This document shows positions 37,741 to 48,389 of a stretch of DNA of 64,000 bases, piece after piece (the first letter of the stretch is position 1; every line of letters starts with the position of its first letter). The stretch lies in the NCBI GenBank assembly GCA_016713535.1, contig JADJOY010000001.1:618421-682420 (forward strand), in the 5' to 3' direction. The position numbers and the translations under genes were made by a program. The notes under the pieces are model-generated. The model saw nothing but the letters and a program-made list of their open reading frames with translations, did no database searches and was not told the origin of the DNA. Origin of the DNA: Deltaproteobacteria bacterium (lineage in GTDB: Bacteria > JADJOY01).

Positions 37741-37827
37741 GCCACAAGTTGCCAGCAGGTTTTGCCACAAAAAGTGGTAGAAACGGCCACAAAGCGCCAG
37801 CAGAAATTGCCACAAACTGCCAGTAAG
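37741..37827. repeat. Four iteron-like direct repeats, period 22-23 bp
   Basis: GCCACAA begins at 37741, 37764, 37786 and 37809 (spacing 23, 22, 23). Units 1, 3 and 4 continue to GCCAG(C/T)A; unit 2 has an inverted CCAC-AAAAA-GTGG. The region is far lower in GC than its flanks and lies in a 912-base gene-free stretch (37671-38582). Confidence 0.8.
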
Positions 37828-37930
37828 CTGCGCGCGCGAACGGCGAAACCAGGGCATGTAGCACGCCAAATTGCGCGAAATGCCGGCCTTGGGCCGCTCA
37901 CGGAAGCCGAGTGGGCGGTCGACGCGGGCC

Positions 37931-38002
37931 GACGGGGGATGGAACCCCCGTCGCTACGAGGACTTCGTAGCGCGGGGGGCTCCGTCCCCCCGCGGCGCCT
38001 CG
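37931..38002. repeat. Dispersed double-hairpin repeat, copy A
   Basis: 72 bases with two inverted repeats: CGCTACGA / TCGTAGCG and GCGGGGGG / CCCCCCGC. Nearly identical to copy B at 58937-59009. Both copies lie in gene-free DNA, REP- or MITE-like. Confidence 0.8.
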
Positions 38003-38118
38003 ATCGGTCTCGATCTGTTCGCTCGGCGGGATCGGCGGTGGGACGGCGAGGCGTGTCGCCGGCCCGGCAGGAGCGCCGAAGGCGCGGGGGCCCTCCGAGC
38101 GGGGCGGGATGACGCGCC

Positions 38119-38565
38119 CGAGCGGAATCCCCGACCGCGCCACGCGTGGACTCGTCACCGGGCGCGTCGCGGCGCGACGCCACGAGCGAAGCGAGTGACT
38201 CGGGTGGGCCCCGCGCGGATTCACTCCGCGCGGGGGCTGGAAGGTGCTCGAGCGCGGATCCATTCGTCCGTCTCGCGCCACGAGTGGACTCGTCCCGTGG
38301 CCCGTCGCGGCGGCGACGCAGGCGAGGCGCCTGAGGGAAGCGAGGGTGGGCCCCGCCCGGATTCACCCAGGGCGGGGGCTGGAACAGCCCCCCGAGAAAC
38401 CCAGCGCGGGGGGCTGGAACGTGCTCGAGCGCAGAGCCACTCGGCCGGCTCGCGCCACGATTGGACTCGTCGCTGGGCCCGTCGCAGAGCGACGGCGGCG
38501 AGCCAGGCGAGCCGACTCAGGGGTGGGCCCCGCCCGGATTCACTCCGGGCGGGCGGGGGGCTGGA
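38119..38565. repeat. Imperfect tandem repeats with hairpin cores
   Basis: About three diverged units of 140-180 bases. Each has a segment near CGCGCCACGxxTGGACTCGTC and ends in GGGTGGGCCCCGC(G/C)CGGATTCAC followed by a GC-rich complement and GGGCTGGAA (copies at 38202, 38344 and 38521). The core is self-complementary. Lies directly 3' of the outer-membrane gene on the minus strand, so the last copy may also act as its terminator. Confidence 0.7.
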
Positions 38566-38582
38566 ACAGCCCCCCGGAAGCC

Positions 38583-40421
38583 TCAGTACATGATCCCGAT
38601 CTGCGGCCGGATGGCGAAGATGTCGTCGCGGTCGGGACCGAAGGTGTCGCCGGTGAACAGGTAGCCGCCCTTCAGCTCCGCCTTCAGGTTGGGATGTGGC
38701 TGCCACACGATGCCCGCGTCGAGCTCGAAGCCGAGGTACGCGGGGTGCGTCACCACCTCGTTGGTGTCGTCCTCGTCGTGGACCAAGAGCGGTGGGTCTT
38801 CGGGGTGAAGCTTGTTGGTGACCAGCGTGATCGGCCGGTTGAGCCACGCGACGAGCGCGCTGGTGTAGATGCTCACCGTGTCGTCGATCTGCCACGCGCC
38901 GGTGAGCTTGCCGTAGGTGGTGTTGATCACCGTGGGCAGCTCGCTCGCCGGGTCGATCGGCCCGGCCACCTGGTAGAGCACCACCGCGACGTCGTACTCC
39001 TGGTCGAACGGGAACGACTGGAACTTGCGGTGGGTGAGGGCGCCTTCGCCCTTCACGTCGTCGACGGCGTCGAGGATCTGCTGGTTGAGCCCGGCGTTCC
39101 CGGCGCCTTCGGGGCCGACCCGCGGCTCGGCGAAGTCGTCGCTGCCGTCGGGCGGCGACGAGTAGCCGACCTCGGTGGTGAACGTGAAACCGTCGGACTT
39201 GTAGCCGCCGCGCACCACGCCGCCGGCGACCAGCACGTCGACGCTCTCGTGGAGGATGTACGGGATGCCGGCCGAGGCGCCGTTCTGGGAGATCGCGATC
39301 GACGCCTCGGGTGAGAAGCCGGTGTCGAGGAGCGAGCTGGCGACGAAGGTCTGGAGGAACTCGGGGAAGCCGTTGCGCGCGTAGTTCTGGGCGTCCTCGA
39401 GGGAGAGGCTGCCGTTCAGCGACTCGACGAAGTCCTCCGACAGGCTCTCGACGAGGTCGTCCTCGAGGGTGTCCTTGTCCTCGCCGGGGATCAGACCGCC
39501 GCGCTGCACCTGGCCGAAGCCGAACACACCCTCGGCCTCGACGAAGAACGGCCCCGAGCCCAGGTGACCGTAGCCGTCGAAGATCACGGCATCTCCGTCC
39601 CACTGCCCGCCGGTCACCCACACCGTGTAGGTGCCGATCTCGTGATCGCCGACCATGCGCCGCGGCGTCACGGTCCCGTCCGTGTACAAGGTCGCCAGCA
39701 CGAACTGCTTCACGTCGTCGGTGGCGCGGCTGATCGAGTTCTCGCTCGCCTGGTCGGCGGCCACCGACCAGATCCAGTGCTCGCTCTTCTCCCACTCGAG
39801 GACGCGCGCGAGGTCGGTCACGAACTGGGCGCGGTCGACGGTGTCGCCGCCCGCGTTGGCACCGTTGCCCTCGACCCCCCACTCGAGATCGGTCGCCGAG
39901 TTGGCGAGGATGCCGAGGCCCCAGTTCGACGGCTGCCGTCCCAGCCGGAGCAACCCGACCGGCGTGGTGATCTCGGCCCACAGGCGCTGGATCTCGACGT
40001 CGTCGACCTCGTTCACGCTCACCGCGTCGCCGATCGAGAAGCTCGACGTGCCCTTGGAGAGCCCGGTCAGGATCGAGGCGCCCGCCTCGTTGTTCCCGAA
40101 CAGCACGTCGTGGAGGACGTTCACCCGCCCCTTCAAGGCGATCGAGTCGCCGAGGGTGATCTGCGGGTCCATCACGAAGCGCTGGTCGAAATACTCGAAG
40201 GTCTGGCCCGCGGGCGTGCGGTCGATCGGGACGCCGTCGTAGTAGTGATAGCGAGCGCGCCACCAGCCGGAGATCGAGAGCTCGGGCTCCGCCGCGCGCG
40301 CCGCCGGCAGCGCGCCGAGCGCGAGCAGCGAGGCGAGGGCGATGAGGCGGGGACGGGCGCTGAGACGGCTTCGTCGGATCCGGGTCACGCGGGGCCTCGG
40401 AGCGAAAGGGGAGGGATGCAC
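38583..40421 (-). CDS. Large outer-membrane beta-barrel protein
   Basis: 612 residues with a cleaved signal (ASLLALGALPAARA) and mature start ELSISGWWRARYHYYDG. Alternating hydrophobic/polar strands throughout and a C-terminal aromatic residue (IGIMY) mark a porin-like barrel. Motifs such as WGLGILANSATDLEWG recall a family of uncharacterised myxobacterial/deltaproteobacterial TIGR-type outer-membrane proteins. Substrate unknown. It follows the ceramidase-family gene by 46 bases on the same strand, so the two are probably one operon. Confidence 0.75.
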   Translation of the reverse strand: MHPSPFAPRPRVTRIRRSRLSARPRLIALASLLALGALPAARAAEPELSISGWWRARYHYYDGVPIDRTPAGQTFEYFDQRFVMDPQITLGDSIALKGRVNVLHDVLFGNNEAGASILTGLSKGTSSFSIGDAVSVNEVDDVEIQRLWAEITTPVGLLRLGRQPSNWGLGILANSATDLEWGVEGNGANAGGDTVDRAQFVTDLARVLEWEKSEHWIWSVAADQASENSISRATDDVKQFVLATLYTDGTVTPRRMVGDHEIGTYTVWVTGGQWDGDAVIFDGYGHLGSGPFFVEAEGVFGFGQVQRGGLIPGEDKDTLEDDLVESLSEDFVESLNGSLSLEDAQNYARNGFPEFLQTFVASSLLDTGFSPEASIAISQNGASAGIPYILHESVDVLVAGGVVRGGYKSDGFTFTTEVGYSSPPDGSDDFAEPRVGPEGAGNAGLNQQILDAVDDVKGEGALTHRKFQSFPFDQEYDVAVVLYQVAGPIDPASELPTVINTTYGKLTGAWQIDDTVSIYTSALVAWLNRPITLVTNKLHPEDPPLLVHDEDDTNEVVTHPAYLGFELDAGIVWQPHPNLKAELKGGYLFTGDTFGPDRDDIFAIRPQIGIMY

Positions 40422-40467
40422 CGCCCGGAGGCGGTGCCCGCTACGAACGAGAGCCTCGATCCCGGAC

Positions 40468-43119
40468 TCACGGCCCCACGCTCACCGACCGGAAGACCTG
40501 AGCGCCCGTGTTGCCGAAGTCGTCTTCCACGTCGAGATGCACGTCGTAGGTGCCTGCGTCGAGCGGCGAGGGTAGGTCTCCGTTCCCGTCGGAGTCAAGC
40601 GTTCCCGAGGCCTCGAGCGAGGCGCCAGCGCTGCTCGTGAACGTCGCGTGATAGGTGAGTCGCGCCGGGCTCTCCGGCAGGCTTCGGAAGGCGCTCGGCT
40701 TGTTCGGTCCCGGCGCCGGCGGCACCACCGGGTAGCGCGCGTCGAGGGCGATCGTCGCCGCGCCCAGCGAGACGTCGGCGATCGTGATCGCCGTCGTCGG
40801 CACGACCTCGAACTCTTCGCTCACCAGCTCGTACGGCTCGCCGCCGTAATACGGCACGTCGTCTCTCTGCTGTCCGCCGTCGTAGTTCACGCCCTGCACG
40901 CGGATGCGGAAGGTGCCCGCGGCGTCGTGCTCGGTGAGCTCCCAGTGCAGCGACCACAGGTGCGGGTTGGCGGGGTCGGTCTCGTCCCAGTCGTAGACGA
41001 GGATCGTCTCGTAGGCGCTCTCGTCGAGGACCCGGCCGCCGGGTAGCCGCGTCGGCGCCCAGCTCCCGTCCGCGGCGCGGTGCTCGCCCACCGCGTGCGG
41101 AGTGTCGACGATCGGATCGCCGCCCAGGAACCGGATCGCGATCTCGCCGAACCGCGCCGTGGTGACCGGCTGGGTCACCACCCGCACCGACGGCGAGCGG
41201 CTCGGCTTGGGCGGCAGGTACGGCACGGGATCGGTGGTGGGGATCGGCGGACCCGGGTCGACCGGCTGGTCGTTCCACACCAGCTTGGCGAGCTCGAGCT
41301 CGCGCCCGCGCACGAACTCGCCCCACAGCGGCCCCCACGGGTTGATCTGGATCTCCCGCGAGCCACCCAGCACCCAGTCCTCTTGATTGAGGATGTAGCC
41401 GTTGTGGTCGGTCGTGTAGCCGAGCACGATCGCGTCGTCGAAGGTCACGCCCGGGATGGCGAGGGCGAGCTTGCGGCGAGTCTCGAACGACCACGGCGTG
41501 GTCGGCTCACCGGGTGCTCCGAGCAGCACCAGGTCGCGGGTGGCCGCGCGTCCCGCGCCGAGCGTCGTGACCGGCACGCCCTCGAGCGTGAAGAGCCCCG
41601 CCTTGGCGTAGAAGAGAAAGCCCGGCTCCTCGTACGGCCCCTGCTCCGGGTTGATCCCGACCACGATGTCGCGCAGCAGGTCGTCGGTGTAGGCGTTGGC
41701 CTGGAAGTCGTCGGTGAGCACGCCGAAGAGCAGGCCCGCGAGGGTCCTCTGGAGCAGCTTCGAGTCGTAGGTCGCGGGACGCGAAAGGCACTGGAACGGC
41801 GTCAGCACGCCAGGGATCGGCGGGATCGGCAGGATGTTGGTGAGGTCCGAGATGATGCCGCAGCCGATCGCGCCGAACGGCGCGTCGAAGTCCGGATAGG
41901 GGTTCCCGGGGCTGTCGTAGCCGAGCCGCTGGCGGTCCTCGCGGAACGTGTAGATCGCCGAGCGCATCCGCGTGGGCGCGCCGGTGGTCTCGATCGAGTC
42001 GAAGAGCCGCGCGATCACCGGCGCCGCGGCGTCGCCGATCCGCTCCATGCCCTGGAAGCCGAGGTTGATCTCGGCGGGCTGGATGTCGCCGGTCGAGCCC
42101 TGGACGTGGACCACCGGTACGCCCAGCCGCTCGCGGGTCTTGGTCTCGATCATCCCGATGACGTCGGTCGAGTAGAAGAGGTTCTTCTGGGTGAGCGCGG
42201 TGCCGTGGATCGGGAAGTTCACGATCGCGAGCTTGGGGGTGCCGTCGGCGCGGTTCACGCGCACCACCACCAGGCGGCGGTCCTTGATGCGCCCGTCGGG
42301 CTGGCCGTCGGGGACGAGGTCGCCGGTGATCGGGTCGGCGCGGCTCGGGTCGGCGTTGTCGACGAGGTCGTCGTCGTTGTTCTCGAAGCGGCGGTCGTGG
42401 AACACGTAGTCGGCGGGATCGAAGTCCCTGTCGAAGCCCACACCGAGGCTCGCCGGCTCGCGGTCACGCATCGCGCGGTCGATCGACTCCGCCGCCGCGC
42501 GCGTGATGCGCGTGAAGATCTCGGGGTTGAACGAGTCGAGCCCGCCGAAGCTCTGGAAGATGAGGTTGTCCCAGAAGCGCCCGCCCGAGGCGTGGGTGTG
42601 GCTCGCGGAGAGGAACATCTTCCCGGCGAGGTCGCGCCCCGAACGCGCCCGCACCAGCCGCAGGATCTCGTCGCTCAGCACGTTGGGAGGCGCGATCATG
42701 TCGATGCGCACCTCGACCACGGTGTCCTCGGCGCCCTCGCCGACCCGCGTCATCGCCACCGTCCGCACCAGCGGCGGCGTGTGGATGCCGATCGAGGGTG
42801 GGATCAGGAACGAGTAGGGACGGGGGCGCTTGTCGCCTTCGGGTGGCGACGGCGCTCCGCCCGAGATCGCCCCGACGAACCCCTCGTAGCGCCCGCCGTA
42901 GCCGGCGAGCCCGACCCCGACCGGAAACGGGATCCGCTCCTCGGCGTAACCAACGTGGAAGCCCGCGGAGAGCGCGGGGTAGGGCTCCACGACCGGGGGA
43001 GGTGTCGTGTGGGACGAACCGTCACACGAGAGCGACGGGCCGAGGGCGATCACGCCCACGACGAAGAGGAGACCCCACGCGAGCGCGTGGCCACGAGGGG
43101 ACTTCGGGAGGGTGGGCAT
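40468..43119 (-). CDS. Neutral/alkaline ceramidase-family lipoprotein or exported hydrolase
   Basis: 883 residues from ATG 43119; an upstream in-frame ATG at 43365 would add an unlikely 82-residue tail. Signal sequence ends at a possible lipobox (PSLSC). The fold matches neutral ceramidase: GVGLAGYGGRY, catalytic-site LSASHTHASGG, the segment NFPIHGTAL and VQGSTGDIQP. A C-terminal beta-sandwich follows. It contains an EF-like acidic run (DNADPSRADPITGDLVPDGQPDG). Possible substrates: sphingolipids or other N-acyl amides. Divergent to the histidine kinase at 43576; next to an outer-membrane barrel. Confidence 0.85.
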   Translation of the reverse strand: MPTLPKSPRGHALAWGLLFVVGVIALGPSLSCDGSSHTTPPPVVEPYPALSAGFHVGYAEERIPFPVGVGLAGYGGRYEGFVGAISGGAPSPPEGDKRPRPYSFLIPPSIGIHTPPLVRTVAMTRVGEGAEDTVVEVRIDMIAPPNVLSDEILRLVRARSGRDLAGKMFLSASHTHASGGRFWDNLIFQSFGGLDSFNPEIFTRITRAAAESIDRAMRDREPASLGVGFDRDFDPADYVFHDRRFENNDDDLVDNADPSRADPITGDLVPDGQPDGRIKDRRLVVVRVNRADGTPKLAIVNFPIHGTALTQKNLFYSTDVIGMIETKTRERLGVPVVHVQGSTGDIQPAEINLGFQGMERIGDAAAPVIARLFDSIETTGAPTRMRSAIYTFREDRQRLGYDSPGNPYPDFDAPFGAIGCGIISDLTNILPIPPIPGVLTPFQCLSRPATYDSKLLQRTLAGLLFGVLTDDFQANAYTDDLLRDIVVGINPEQGPYEEPGFLFYAKAGLFTLEGVPVTTLGAGRAATRDLVLLGAPGEPTTPWSFETRRKLALAIPGVTFDDAIVLGYTTDHNGYILNQEDWVLGGSREIQINPWGPLWGEFVRGRELELAKLVWNDQPVDPGPPIPTTDPVPYLPPKPSRSPSVRVVTQPVTTARFGEIAIRFLGGDPIVDTPHAVGEHRAADGSWAPTRLPGGRVLDESAYETILVYDWDETDPANPHLWSLHWELTEHDAAGTFRIRVQGVNYDGGQQRDDVPYYGGEPYELVSEEFEVVPTTAITIADVSLGAATIALDARYPVVPPAPGPNKPSAFRSLPESPARLTYHATFTSSAGASLEASGTLDSDGNGDLPSPLDAGTYDVHLDVEDDFGNTGAQVFRSVSVGP

Positions 43120-43575
43120 GGGCGGTTCCGCTGGTTCGGGGGCTCGCGCGCGACCGGGTCCTAGCAAGAGCGAGTCCCCGGCGCCCGGCGCCGCCGGAGA
43201 TCGGTCGGCGTCGGTGCGGAGCCTCGGCTGGGGAACGCGAGCGGCTCGGGAGCTCGCTTGCTGCGCGGGCGCGGCGCTGGCGAGAGCGGCTCGCTCGCCG
43301 GGCCCCGTGGGCTGCGCTCGGCTGGCCTCCAGCCGCTGGCGCTGCCCTGCCTCCTTCTTGTGCATCGAGTGCCGAGAGATTGGGCGGGAGAGGGAGGCGG
43401 CGCCGATCGCGCGTTCCGGCTAGCCAGTGCTCACCGAGCGCTTGCCCGACGGTTGTAGGGCCCGGGGTGGGCACTGTCAACCGCGATGGGGCATCGCGCC
43501 GAGGGTATGGCGTTTGCTAATAGTTTCGGGCGGCATTGCAGTTGGTCCCATCGGACCACCGAGCCCACCGCCCAC
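43120..43575. other. Divergent intergenic region
   Basis: 456 bases between the ceramidase-family gene (minus) and the GAF kinase (plus). It holds the minus-strand promoter listed separately; no further gene is supported. A TAATAG box at about 43518 could belong to the kinase promoter but has no clear -35. Confidence 0.5.
43452..43480 (-). promoter_or_regulatory. Strong sigma-70-type promoter, minus strand
   Basis: On the minus strand: TTGACA (43480-43475), 17-base spacer, TACAAC (43457-43452). The best consensus match in this part of the window. It would give the ceramidase-family gene a leader of about 330 bases. Confidence 0.55.
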
Positions 43576-45334
43576 ATGAAGCCGCGCTCCCGACCGAAGA
43601 CCACCGACGAGCTGCTCTCCGCCAACGCGGAGCGAACCGAGGCGCTTCGTAGCCAGCTTCGCCGGCTGGGGGTGCTCTACCACGTCACCCGCGTGGTGAC
43701 GCAGACCCACGAGCCGAACGAGGCGCTGCAGGCCACCCTCGACGAGGTCATGACCGCGACGGGCGCCACCAGCGGCTCGATCGCGCTCGTCGACCCGGTC
43801 AGCGGCGACCTCCGGGTCCACGTCCACCGCGGCTTCGCCGGACGCAAGATCGAGCGCTGCATCCTCCACCCCGGCGAAGGCATCACCGGCTGGGTGGCGC
43901 AGAAGGGCCGCTCGGCGCTGGTCCCCGACGTCCGCAGCGAGCGGCGCTACGTGCAGATCGACGCGCGCATCCGCGCCGAGCTCGCGGTGCCGATCCGCGA
44001 CGGCGACACCGTGCTCGGAGTCATCAACGTCGACCACACCCGGGTCGCCGCCTTCGACCAGCGCGACCTCGAGATGCTCGAGGCCGTCGCGACCCAGGCC
44101 GCCGGCGTGTTGCGGGTGGCGCGCCTGATCCGGGCCCTCGAGAGCCGCACCCGCGCCCTCGAGCAGATGACCGCGCTGGGGCGCAGCCTGGTCGAGACCC
44201 TCGAGCCGCAGGAGGTCTTCCAGCGCATCGCCGCGGCGGCGCGCGAGCTGCTCGACGCGCGCCTCGCGAGCCTCTACCTCCTCGACGAGAGCGGCCTCGA
44301 GCTCAAGAAGGTGTCGTCCGACGGGCCACGCTGGCGCGCCGACGAGAAGCCGCTGCCGGTGGTGGGTACGCGCCTCGGCGAGGCGGTCCGCAGCAGCCGT
44401 CCGGTGCGAGTGCGCAACGTCGCCGAGGACGCGGTCTTCCGCGCCAGAGCAGGCCCGCCAGGCGGGGCTGGTGTCGCTGCTCGCAGTGCCGGTGCTGGAT
44501 CGCGATCAGCCGCTCGGCGTGCTCGCCGTCTACACCGAGCGCGAACGCGGCTTCGGCGCCGACGACGAGAACGTCCTCGCGGCGCTCGCCACCCAGGCGG
44601 CGATCGCGATCCGCGCCGCGCACATGCACGAGGGCGCCTGCGCGCGCAAGAGGAGCGCAACCGCCAGGAACGGCTGGTGCTGCTCGGCGTGCTCGCCGCC
44701 GAGGTCGCCCACGAGGTGCGCAACCCGCTCTCGGTGATGACGCTGCTCGTCCACAGCCTGCGCGAGTCGCTGCCCGACGGTGACGCGCGCCTCGAGGACG
44801 TGCGGGTGCTGCGCGAGAAGATCGCGCACCTCGACCAGCTCACCGGGCGGATCCTCGGCATCGCGCGCTCGCGCCCGGCCGAGTTCGGGATCCACTCGCT
44901 CGGCGATCTCGCGAAGGACGTGGTCGAGTTCGTGCGCCCGCGCCTCGAGCGCAGCAACATCCGCATCGCCGTCGAGGTCGAGGACGACCTGCCGTTCGCG
45001 CGCGTGGTGCGCACCGAGCTCGAGCAAGCGCTCCTCAACCTGCTGCTCAACGCGCAGCAGGCGATGCCGGGCGGCGGACGTCTCACGGTCCGCGTCCACC
45101 AGCGGGTCGCCAAGGGCGAGGAGCCGATGCTCGCGATCTCGGTGGCCGACAGCGGTGTCGGCATCGACCCGGCGACGCGGGTGCGCATCCTCGAGCCGTT
45201 CTTCACCACCCGGGACGGAGGAACGGGGCTCGGTCTCTCGGTGGTCCACCGCATCGTCGCCGAGCACGGTGGAACGCTCCGCATCCGTTCCAAGCTCGGC
45301 AAAGGCTCGACGTTCGTGATCGAGGTACCGGCGC

Positions 45335-45345
<11 letters not shown>
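43576..45345 (+). CDS. GAF-domain sensor histidine kinase (two compensating frame breaks)
   Basis: 589 residues from ATG 43576 (ATG 43486 in frame). Two GAF domains (about residues 30-180 and 195-340), then HisKA (VAHEVRNPLSV) and HATPase (LLNLLLNAQQAMPGGG, DSGVGIDPATR, GGTGLGLSVVHRI). No membrane segments: a cytoplasmic sensor. Between about 44445 and 44640 the frame is scrambled; the alternate frame reads SLLAVPVLDRDQPLGVLAVY, completing GAF 2, and the two breaks compensate. It overlaps the sigma-54 regulator at 45335 by 11 bases. With its regulator it is NtrB/NtrC-like in layout and adjoins nitrogen genes. Confidence 0.85.
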
Positions 45346-46744
<1,399 letters not shown>

Positions 46745-46760
46745 CGCGGGGCCGGCTCGG

Positions 46761-47620
46761 CCGGCGGGTGGGCCCAGGGCCCGCCCCTACAGTTGGTCCC
46801 GTACCGCCCGCGGTTCCACGGCGGTCGACGCGGCCCGCGGGCGACGTCGCGCGGGGTGCGCCGGCTCGCCGTGGGCGCCGCCGAACGTACCCGGCGCATC
46901 GGCGGGCGGGCGCAGGCCCCGCCCCTACGAATTGGTCCCGTACCGCCCGCGGTTCCACGGCGGTCGACGCGGCCCGTGGGTCGACGTCGGGCGGGGTGCG
47001 CCGGCTCGCCGTGGGCGCCGCCGAACGTACCCGGCGCATCGGCGGGCGGGCGCAGGGCCCGCCCCTACGAATTGGTCCCGTACCGCCCGCGGTTCCACGG
47101 CGGTCGACGCGGCCCGTGGGTCGACGTCGGGCGGGGTGCGCCAGCTCGCCGTGGGCGCCGCCAAACGTACCCGGCGCATCGGCGGGTGGGCGCAGGGCCC
47201 GCCCTACGAATTGGTCCCACCGCCCGCGGTTCCGGCGTCGACGGGCCCGCGGGCGACGTCGGGCGGGGTGCGCCGGCTCGCCGTGGGCGCCGCCGAACGT
47301 ACCCGGCGCATCGGCGGGCGGGCGCAGGGCCCGCCCCTACGAATTGGTCCCGTACCGCCCGCGGTTCCACGGCGGTCGACGCGGCCCGTGGGTCGACGTC
47401 GGGCGGGGTGCGCCGGCTCGCCGTGGGCGCCGCCGAACGTGCCCGGCGCATCGGCGGGCGGGCGCAGGGCCCGCCCCTACGAATTGGTCCCGTACCGCCC
47501 GCGGTTCCACGGCGGTCGACGCGTCCGTGGGTCGACGTCGGGCGGGGTGCGCCGGCTCGCCGTGGGCGCCGCCGAGCGTGCGCGGCGCATCGGCGGGCGG
47601 GCACCTGGGCCCGCTACGAG
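46761..47620. repeat. 140-bp tandem repeat array, six units
   Basis: Unit starts (GGCGGGCGGG or near-match) at 46761, 46901, 47041, 47181, 47313, 47453 and 47592: spacing 140, 140, 140, 132, 140, 139. Each unit includes GCCCCTACGAATTGGTCCCG, CGCGGTTCCACGGCGGTCG, GGCTCGCCGTGGGCGCCGCC and ACCCGGCGCATC. Copies differ by few bases, so expansion is recent. The array lies between two convergent genes. The period is not a multiple of three and frames rotate, so I do not call it coding, although one reading frame enters it. Confidence 0.92.
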
Positions 47621-48389
47621 TCGAGGCCTGTTCCGCCTGCAGTTCCGCGGGCGGCGGTGGCGTCGACGGCGATCGGTTGAGCGTGAGGTCGTAGGTCACC
47701 GTGGCGCCGTAGCGCTCGGGCTCTTGCTCGTCGTGGCGGGTCTTGTCGAAGACCAGCACGCGGGTGCCGAGCTTGAACGCCTCGGTGAGGTCGTGGGTCA
47801 CCATGAGCACCGTCATCGGGTGCTCGCTCCACGGCCTGAGCACCAGCGCGTGGATCGACGCGCGCGTGCCCGGATCGAGGGCGCCGAACGGCTCGTCGAG
47901 GAGCAGCACGCGCGGCTTCTTGATCAGGGTCTGCGCGATCGAGAGGCGCTGCTGCATGCCGCCCGACAGGGCGTCCGGGTAGCGCTCGCGGTCGCCGTCG
48001 AGGCCGACCGCCTCCAGGTAGTGGCGCGCCTCGTCGATCGCGCGCCGCCGCGCCGCTCCGAACAGCCGCCCGAGGAGCGGCGAGCGCTCGATCTCGAGGC
48101 CGAGGATCACGTTGCCGAGCACCGTCAGGTGCGGAAACACCGAGTAGCGCTGGAACACCACGCCCCGATCCGGGCCGGGCTCGGGCGGCAGCGGGTCGCC
48201 GTCGAGGAGGATGGTGCCGCGGGTGGGGCGCTCCTGGCCGAGGACCAGCCGCAGGAAGGTGGACTTGCCGCACCCCGACGCACCCGCGATCGACACGAAC
48301 GAGCGCGACTCGATCTCGAGGTTGATGCGCTCGAGGACCACCTTGTCCCCGTAGCTCTGCCACAGCCTGCGCACCGAGAGGTGGCTCAT
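47337..48389 (-). CDS. ABC transporter ATPase of the urea-carboxylase-associated uptake system
   Basis: Energises uptake with the permease and the binding protein at 50677. 350 residues from ATG 48389. Walker A GASGCGKST, signature ALSGGMQQRL, Walker B VLLLDEPFGALD, switch His in VTHDL: a nitrate/taurine-type importer ATPase. Its conserved part ends near 47690; the frame then reads on into the tandem repeats and stops only at 47337. The last 100 or so residues are thus repeat-derived, Arg/Pro/Ala-rich and probably not functional. The start overlaps the permease stop (ATGA). Confidence 0.9.
   Translation of the reverse strand: MSHLSVRRLWQSYGDKVVLERINLEIESRSFVSIAGASGCGKSTFLRLVLGQERPTRGTILLDGDPLPPEPGPDRGVVFQRYSVFPHLTVLGNVILGLEIERSPLLGRLFGAARRRAIDEARHYLEAVGLDGDRERYPDALSGGMQQRLSIAQTLIKKPRVLLLDEPFGALDPGTRASIHALVLRPWSEHPMTVLMVTHDLTEAFKLGTRVLVFDKTRHDEQEPERYGATVTYDLTLNRSPSTPPPPAELQAEQASTRSGPRCPPADAPRTLGGAHGEPAHPARRRPTDASTAVEPRAVRDQFVGAGPAPARRCAGHVRRRPRRAGAPRPTSTHGPRRPPWNRGRYGTNS

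Noticed and set aside
40648-43164. Long plus-strand open frames antisense to the ceramidase-family gene
   Set aside because: They follow the codon pattern of the real minus-strand gene and show His/Arg/Asp-rich composition with no family features.
46761-47620. CRISPR array
   Set aside because: Units are 140 bp and identical throughout, with no unique spacers, and there are no cas genes.
46757-47680. Long Arg/Pro/Gly-rich open frames across the tandem repeats on both strands
   Set aside because: The 140-bp period is not a multiple of three, composition is that of random GC-rich DNA, and no start with a ribosome site or domain is seen.
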